Part shown: positions 6,646-11,148 of the stretch, one piece after another
Layout: every line of letters begins with the position of its first letter
Position numbering within the stretch: position 1 is the first letter of the stretch
Source of the DNA: an uncultured Prevotella sp.
GTDB taxonomy: Bacteria > Bacteroidota > Bacteroidia > Bacteroidales > Bacteroidaceae
DNA: 11,148 bases
Assembly (NCBI GenBank): GCA_938018155.1
Contig: CALIIG010000165.1
Span: 1-11,148, forward strand
Direction: 5' to 3'
Notes under the pieces: generated by a model
Told to the model about the DNA's origin: nothing
Seen by the model: only the letters and a program-made list of their open reading frames with translations
Database searches by the model: none
Made by a program: the position numbers and the translations under genes

Positions 6646-9175
6646 GCAGCAGAATGTCGTCATAGTGCATTCGTGCGTCAATAGAGGCAGCGGCTTTACG
6701 TGCTTTCAGCAGTTGCTGTATGCGTAAAAGCTCGCCGCGTTTCAGGCTCAGAGCATCGCTGTTACGCGTTACTTGTGCGCTGGTAAATTCGATAGTGCGT
6801 TGCCCGCCCGACAGCGACGCCCCGTCAATATGCTTGTTTATCTTTACCCCTTCGCCGGCATTGGCAGCCGTAATGAGCGCATCTACAAAGCTTTTCTGCA
6901 GGCTTCGCTCCATCACATCAGGGTTTTTGCCGCTCAATGTAGTACGGAAAATATGCCGGTGTAGCATGTTCATCATGTCCGTTGGCTTAAATGCCGCACT
7001 GCCATTACGCATTTCATTCTCGTACATTCTGATTAAACGGGTATTATCTAACAGGTCCCAGAGGATGTAATTCTGCTGATTTCGCAGCAGATATGCAAGG
7101 TCTTGCTCCTCCGTTCCATTTGGTGTTGAGCGCAGAATAAGCACTTTTTGTGAGATGGGTGCGTCGAAAAGCCAGCGCGGATACGTCAGCACCTCGTCAA
7201 GAAGAAACTGTACAGCATCCTTCTGACGGCTCTTTTCTACAAAGGTGTACGCTGGTTTGTTCTCGTCAATAGTTGAGCGTTCGAGGTAAATGCCGCCCAC
7301 ATTGGCCAGCACATGGTAAAGAAACAGACGCCATTGAGAGATTATTCCCGAATAATATTCGGAAGCTTCGTCGTATGTTTGCGACGGATCGCCGGTGCGA
7401 GTCCATTCTACAAGATGCGGCATAATGCGCTTCAAGTTGGCAATTCCGTACCGTGCCGACTTCACGGCATCGTCGCCAAGGTCTTCACTTAACGCGCGCG
7501 GGTCGACCGCTGAACGTTGCGGTTGAGCTTCACTATAACGATATTCTTTGCCGTTGTGCGCCCTAAGGTAGTCGTCAAGCTTCTTGCGTTCGTCAGTCCC
7601 TGCGGGGTACCAGCGATAGCCCCACTCAATAGCCATCTTGTCGTAAGCACCTATGTGCGGGCTCATTACGCGCACGCCATCACCTGGTTGCGCAATATAG
7701 TTGAAGCGTGCGTAGTCCATTATCGATGCCGATGTGCCGCCAACGCGGTTGGTAAACGTCCGCGAGCGCAGCGAATCAGTGGGGTAAGCTGCCGAGGCTA
7801 TCATGTTATGGCGCAACCCTAACGAGTGTCCCACCTCATGGCAGGCCACAAAACGCACGGCGTCGCCGATTAAATCGTCGGGCAGATTAAGCGTCCTTGC
7901 ACGCGAATCAGTGGCTGCCGTCTGAACCATTATCCACTCACGTATGAGCGATTGCACGTTATGCCACCATATAATATCGGCTTCAAGTATTTCCCCTGTG
8001 CGGGGATCGATGACCGATGGCCCCATAGCGTTTGCCTTTTCTGATGCATCATAGGTCAGCAATGAGTACTTCATGTCGTCGCCATCGTGGGCTAAACTAT
8101 CGGTGAAATCGCGCACTTGTATGGCATTTTTAAAGCCAGCCTGCTCGAAAGCACGGTTCCAATCGGTTATGCCTCTTTTGATATAGGGGCGCAAATGTGC
8201 CGGAACGGCCTGGTCGATATAAAACACAATGGGTTTAACAGGCTCAACAAGTTCGCCCCTCATGTATGCAATGGTGTCGCCTGGCACCAGTCGCCACCGG
8301 GTAATATAGTTGGTTTTCTTTACCTGTTGTTGCTGATCGTCAAACTGTGTACGGGGTGTTGTAAAGTAGCCTACACGCCAGTCTTCCTGCCTGCGCGCCA
8401 TTTCCTGCCCGGGGAGCAGCGTTATTGATGACGAAACCACGACAGTAACGTTCACCTTCGATTGCCCTTCGTGCACCACAGTAGTTAGTTCTGACGTGGC
8501 CACCACACTGTTGTTGAACGTCTTTATCGACAGTATCCGCGACAATTCACTATCTGGCGACGTGCCGATATTGATGAGGTTGAACACATCGTTCAGGCAA
8601 TTGCGCTGCCCGTTGAACAAGTTATTCACCTTAATTATTACAGTAGACGAGTCGGGTGCTGCCTGTTCTACCTTCAGTGCAGCTATTAAAGGGTCCATGT
8701 AATTGTCGGTTACCGAACGCTCCAGGGCCGATCCCTTCGGTGCTTCCGGCGTTATTCGCTGCTGCCTTATCATGATACGCTTCGCCGTTTTGTCCCATTC
8801 GAAGCGTATTAACTGGTTTTCATAGTTAATGCCCTTGTTGACACCGGCCTCGTTTAATTCTTTAGGCACGCGCTGAAGCTTATTGCTAACCAGGAAAGGA
8901 CGGCCCAAATACTTCACCGGAAGTTCCAGATAGAACGTGTCTCCCTTATGTATAACATTCATCACACCAGCCATAGCCACCGAGTCGCGCCCTGTGATGC
9001 GTTTGTAAGGAGAGGCTGCAGGCGGGACCGCCTTTTTCTTTTTCGATTTGAAAAGGCCGAATAAGGCTGCTTCGCTATTGCCTGCATAAGTGCAGATACC
9101 TCCGGCAAGCATACTGAAGATAAGTACCGATGCCATAACAGAACGCCGGAAGGCTGTTCTTTTGAAAGCTTTCAT
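6617..9175 (-). CDS. Exported zinc-dependent metalloprotease (HExxHxxGxxH, DUF5117/DUF4953 type)
   Basis: This 852-residue protein is a zinc peptidase of the large Bacteroidetes family annotated with DUF5118, DUF5117 and DUF4953 domains. The zinc site is HEVGHSLGLRHN at 446-457, with ligands H446, H450, H456 and catalytic E447. A metzincin-like Met-turn SIMDY follows with M486, 30 residues after the last ligand. A basic N-terminus and hydrophobic stretch (about 12-31, VMASVLIFSMLAGGICTYAG) form a signal peptide; the cysteine is not in a lipobox. A lysine patch (KSKKKK, about 44-49) precedes the short N-terminal domain (PYKRITGRDS). No T9SS module is visible at its C-terminus, so it may be periplasmic or outer-membrane-associated. 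It is the first gene of the operon, about 75 bases after the predicted transcription start. The ATG at 9175 gives the charged signal start; an internal ATG at residue 14 is less good. Proteolysis for peptide uptake is inferred from the SusCD neighbours; family substrates are, to my knowledge, not well defined. Confidence 0.93.
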   Translation of the reverse strand: MKAFKRTAFRRSVMASVLIFSMLAGGICTYAGNSEAALFGLFKSKKKKAVPPAASPYKRITGRDSVAMAGVMNVIHKGDTFYLELPVKYLGRPFLVSNKLQRVPKELNEAGVNKGINYENQLIRFEWDKTAKRIMIRQQRITPEAPKGSALERSVTDNYMDPLIAALKVEQAAPDSSTVIIKVNNLFNGQRNCLNDVFNLINIGTSPDSELSRILSIKTFNNSVVATSELTTVVHEGQSKVNVTVVVSSSITLLPGQEMARRQEDWRVGYFTTPRTQFDDQQQQVKKTNYITRWRLVPGDTIAYMRGELVEPVKPIVFYIDQAVPAHLRPYIKRGITDWNRAFEQAGFKNAIQVRDFTDSLAHDGDDMKYSLLTYDASEKANAMGPSVIDPRTGEILEADIIWWHNVQSLIREWIMVQTAATDSRARTLNLPDDLIGDAVRFVACHEVGHSLGLRHNMIASAAYPTDSLRSRTFTNRVGGTSASIMDYARFNYIAQPGDGVRVMSPHIGAYDKMAIEWGYRWYPAGTDERKKLDDYLRAHNGKEYRYSEAQPQRSAVDPRALSEDLGDDAVKSARYGIANLKRIMPHLVEWTRTGDPSQTYDEASEYYSGIISQWRLFLYHVLANVGGIYLERSTIDENKPAYTFVEKSRQKDAVQFLLDEVLTYPRWLFDAPISQKVLILRSTPNGTEEQDLAYLLRNQQNYILWDLLDNTRLIRMYENEMRNGSAAFKPTDMMNMLHRHIFRTTLSGKNPDVMERSLQKSFVDALITAANAGEGVKINKHIDGASLSGGQRTIEFTSAQVTRNSDALSLKRGELLRIQQLLKARKAAASIDARMHYDDILLRIKTALNRE

Positions 9176-9235
9176 ATCTGATGATATTTCTGTTGAAGAA
9201 TGGATGTTGAATCAGCCTTGTGCGGGCCGGATGTC

Positions 9236-9254
9236 GCCAATTATCCTAATTGGC
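9236..9254. promoter_or_regulatory. Perfect 8-bp inverted repeat at the predicted transcription start
   Basis: GCCAATTA (9236-9243) and TAATTGGC (9247-9254) are perfect inverse complements separated by TCC. The dyad begins 4 bases downstream of the -7 element of the metalloprotease promoter, so it should overlap +1. It could be an operator bound by a dimeric regulator, or a hairpin at the very 5' end of the operon mRNA that protects it or hinders translation. Which one applies cannot be told from the sequence. Confidence 0.65.
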
Positions 9255-9257
9255 TTG

Positions 9258-9288
9258 CAAATTTACGTTTAAAATTCCTTTTTGGCAA
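9258..9288 (-). promoter_or_regulatory. Bacteroidetes-type promoter of the metalloprotease-SusCD operon
   Basis: On the minus strand, TTG (9288-9286) and TAAATTTG (9265-9258) are separated by 20 bases. This agrees with the Bacteroidetes primary sigma consensus of a TTTG/TTG -33 element, about 19-21 bp, and TAnnTTTG. Transcription would start near 9251-9254, giving a leader of about 75 bases before the ATG at 9175. No other match of this quality was found in the gap, nor before susC, susD or the propeller gene. Confidence 0.8.
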
Positions 9289-9377
9289 GCATTTTAGTAC
9301 AAAACAGGCATTTCGTAGATGGAATATCATTTATATTAATCAATTTGTCACGTATTCCGTATTCGAAATAAAACAGC

Positions 9378-9455
9378 AAGAGAGAGAATGCCATGTGCTC
9401 CAGAGTATGGCAATATCGCGTTGCCTTTCCCTCTGCACAGGGCAGTCTCTCTCTT
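9378..9455 (-). terminator. Long imperfect hairpin downstream of pepD (terminator or structured RNA)
   Basis: Arms at 9378-9398 and 9435-9455 pair over 21 positions with only two mismatches; the outermost 10 bp (AAGAGAGAGA with TCTCTCTCTT) are perfect. The 36-base interior can fold further: AGAG (9402-9405) with CTCT (9431-9434), and GGCAA (9409-9413) with TTGCC (9421-9425) around a 7-base loop. It begins 25 bases past the pepD stop in the direction of transcription and is followed on the minus strand by GCTGTTTTATTT, a displaced, imperfect T-run. It most likely ends the pepD transcript, but the stem is far longer than a usual intrinsic terminator. No flanking target-site duplication is seen. 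The remaining bases 9289-9377 are AT-rich and show nothing further. Confidence 0.6.
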
Positions 9456-9480
9456 ACGGTGACTTATATAATAAGGTGTA

Positions 9481-10935
9481 TTATTTCACGGGTATTTCTT
9501 CCAACACCTGTGTAAGCAGCTTCCAGAACGGTTCGGCCGTGGCTATTTCGAAACGCTCGCTCGTTGTATGGGGGCTTAGAAGCGTAGGTCCAAGGCTTAC
9601 CACATCGAGGTTAGGATACTTGCTTAATATCACCGAGCACTCCAGTCCTGCATGATCTACCTGCACAACGGCATCGTTACCGTTCTGCTCTTTATACACT
9701 TTCTGCAACAATCGCAGTATTTCGCTGTCGGGATTCGGGTCCCATCCGCCGTAACTTCCGCTCAGCTCAACCTTCATGCCTGCCATATTGAAGCAGCTTT
9801 GCAGCTGTTCGGCAATGTACATTTTCATGTCTTCGCGGCTCGATCGCGCCAGAATCTTAAATGCTGCCTTACCGTTTTCTATGCTGATAATGGCCAGATT
9901 CGACGAGGTTTCTACTACATCGGGCTTCACGGGTATCATGCGCAACACGCCGTTATGACAGGCATAAATGGCGTCAATCAGGTTGTCCTGAATTTCCTCC
10001 GGCGGCAGCATGGCAGGCTTTTCAGCCTCTTCAACAAAAAACTCAACGTTCTTTTCAATGGTCTTATACTCGTCTTCTATCATCAGTCGCTGCTGTTCAA
10101 CCATCGCCTTCAGGCCGGCAACCTTGTCCTTGTCAAGCACCAGCACCACCTCTGCCTTAAACGGAATGGCGTTCCTCATGTTGCCACCCTGCCAGCTTGC
10201 CAGTCTTGCGCCAAGCTCTGCAACGGCTTTTCTCACGAGCCTTACCATCTCTTTGTTGGCATTTGCGCGGCCTTCGTTAATTTCAAGACCCGAGTGTCCG
10301 CCCCTCAAACCTTTGAGAGTTACCCTCGCTGCTGCCTCAAAGTTGTTGTCAACCTCCTGATATTCCAGCCTGGCTGTGATGTCAATACCACCTGCCGAGC
10401 CAATAACGAACTTGCCCCAAAGCTCCGAATCGAGGTTCATCAGGATGTCGCTGTGCAGCTCTCCTGCCGGCAACTCGTTGGCTCCGTACATTCCTGTCTC
10501 TTCGTCGCGGGTGACAAGTGCCTCTATCGGGCCGTGTTTCAGGTCGTGGCTCTCCATAATTCCCATGATGGCTGCAACGCCAATACCGTCGTCCGAGCCC
10601 AGTGTGGTGCCGCGTGCATGTACCCATCCGTCCTCGATATAAGTTTCAATGGGGTCGGTTTCAAAGTTATGCTTGCTGTCAGGAGCCTTTTGAGGCACCA
10701 TGTCCATATGCGCCTGGAGCATCACAGTCTTACGGTTTTCATAGCCCTTTGTGGCAGGTTTGCGCATCACTACGTTGCCTGCGGGGTCAACAAAAGCCTC
10801 TACGCCTGCCTCCCTGGCAAAGTTGAGCAGGAACTGTTGCACTTTCTCCAGGTGTCCTGACGGACGTGGAACTTGTGTCAGCGCATCAAAATTGCGCCAT
10901 AAAGCAGCTGGTTTCAAATTGGCAATTTCACTCAT
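9481..10935 (-). CDS. pepD: Aminoacyl-histidine dipeptidase (Xaa-His dipeptidase, peptidase M20)
   Basis: This 484-residue cytosolic M20 metallopeptidase hydrolyses Xaa-His and related dipeptides. All the dinuclear metal-site motifs of the PepD branch are visible in order: AHMD with H76 and D78, TTLGSDDGIG with the bridging D115, DEETG with the catalytic and ligand glutamates E145 and E146, MNLDSE with D169, RGGHSG with H214 in the dimer domain, and the C-terminal LSPHTTSERFE with H456. HAGLE, also typical of PepD, lies shortly before it. There is no signal peptide. The length matches the bacterial family (about 485). It starts at the ATG at 10935, 21 bases after the upstream membrane-protein gene, with no promoter between, so the two are probably co-transcribed. 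It belongs to a separate unit from the SusCD operon, but could process dipeptides that the operon supplies (inference). Confidence 0.96.
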   Translation of the reverse strand: MSEIANLKPAALWRNFDALTQVPRPSGHLEKVQQFLLNFAREAGVEAFVDPAGNVVMRKPATKGYENRKTVMLQAHMDMVPQKAPDSKHNFETDPIETYIEDGWVHARGTTLGSDDGIGVAAIMGIMESHDLKHGPIEALVTRDEETGMYGANELPAGELHSDILMNLDSELWGKFVIGSAGGIDITARLEYQEVDNNFEAAARVTLKGLRGGHSGLEINEGRANANKEMVRLVRKAVAELGARLASWQGGNMRNAIPFKAEVVLVLDKDKVAGLKAMVEQQRLMIEDEYKTIEKNVEFFVEEAEKPAMLPPEEIQDNLIDAIYACHNGVLRMIPVKPDVVETSSNLAIISIENGKAAFKILARSSREDMKMYIAEQLQSCFNMAGMKVELSGSYGGWDPNPDSEILRLLQKVYKEQNGNDAVVQVDHAGLECSVILSKYPNLDVVSLGPTLLSPHTTSERFEIATAEPFWKLLTQVLEEIPVK

Positions 10936-10956
10936 AGTTAATTGTATTATAGGTTA

Positions 10957-11148
10957 TTAATTGTTGTTTTGCGATATGAGGGCCTGTCGTTTCGGCGTAA
11001 AATTCAATGCAATCCAGGCGTAAACACCGAGAGCTACCACCAGCAGGGTTTGCACTGAATGTACAATAAGCACAAAGTAAAGCGCGTCGGTGGCTGCCAC
11101 TCCATACAGTGTGAGCATGGTTTTTACGGCAAAATGCCACGGCCCTGC
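10957..11148 (-). CDS. Flippase-like / lysylphosphatidylglycerol synthase TM-domain protein, C-terminal part
   Basis: Only the last 63 codons are in the window; the gene continues beyond the right edge. The fragment reads AGPWHFAVKTMLTLYGV, then a hydrophobic helix (about ALYFVLIVH) and a second one (about TLLVVALGVYAWIAL), ending in a short polar tail with RQALISQNNN. The order of a GxWHF loop, L-YGV, helix ending in H, Q-TL and a final helix with G-Y matches the C-terminal end of PF03706-type integral membrane proteins (YbhN/AglD-like), which Bacteroidales genomes often annotate as flippase-like or lysylphosphatidylglycerol synthase TM-domain proteins. Substrate cannot be deduced. It ends in tandem stops (TAA TAA, 10959-10954) just before pepD. 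Family call is from memory of the pattern over a short stretch. Confidence 0.7.
   Translation of the reverse strand, partial: AGPWHFAVKTMLTLYGVAATDALYFVLIVHSVQTLLVVALGVYAWIALNFTPKRQALISQNNN

Noticed and set aside
9378..9455. Interpretation of the long hairpin as an intact miniature transposable element
   Set aside because: The arms are inverted repeats, but no target-site duplication flanks them and no second copy is present in the window. I keep it as a terminator or structured RNA.
9200..9655. A 151-codon plus-strand frame across the pepD/protease gap
   Set aside because: It runs through the promoter, the dyad, the long hairpin and the 3' end of pepD, and its translation shows no recognisable domain or signal.
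9652..10860. A 402-codon open frame on the plus strand, antisense to pepD
   Set aside because: It lies entirely within the fully motif-supported pepD gene, its product is rich in Cys, His and Val without domain logic, and long antisense frames are expected from this codon usage.

Overview
The window looks like a Bacteroidales chromosome, most likely Prevotella or a close relative. The reasons are a SusC/SusD (RagA/RagB) outer-membrane pair, a Bacteroidetes-type promoter (TTG, 20-bp spacer, TAAATTTG), start codons without Shine-Dalgarno sequences, and a C-terminal sorting-type module ending in a NGKKFVVK-like tail that is common in Prevotella and Porphyromonas secreted proteins. This is read from sequence features, not from a database match. 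All genes I can support lie on the minus strand, so transcription runs from the right end of the window to the left.

From right to left: (1) the last 63 codons of a multi-pass membrane protein of the lysylphosphatidylglycerol-synthase TM / flippase-like family (10957-11148); (2) pepD, a cytosolic M20 aminoacyl-histidine dipeptidase (9481-10935), 21 bases downstream and probably co-transcribed; (3) a 305-base gap with a 78-base imperfect hairpin just after pepD, then a consensus promoter (9258-9288) and a perfect 8-bp dyad exactly where transcription should begin; (4) an exported HExxHxxGxxH zinc metalloprotease (6617-9175); (5) a susC/ragA-type TonB-dependent transporter (3285-6536), separated from the protease by a short block of 22-bp tandem repeats; (6) a susD/ragB-type surface lipoprotein (1876-3264); (7) an exported beta-propeller-like protein with a T9SS-like C-terminal module (224-1819); (8) a strong intrinsic terminator (166-197). 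The first 165 bases hold no gene I can assign.

Genes 4 to 7 form a bounded transcription unit of about 9.1 kb with a recognisable promoter and terminator. It contains a protease but no glycoside hydrolase, polysaccharide lyase or sulfatase. The simplest reading (inference) is a peptide- or protein-acquisition locus: the exported protease trims a substrate, SusD captures fragments, SusC imports them using TonB energy, and the propeller protein acts at the surface as an extra binding or scaffold component. PepD, in the neighbouring unit, could finish dipeptide breakdown in the cytosol. No sigma factor, anti-sigma factor or hybrid two-component regulator is present in the window. The least explained items are the non-coding ones: the long hairpin after pepD, the dyad at the predicted transcription start, and the 22-bp repeats at the protease/susC junction.
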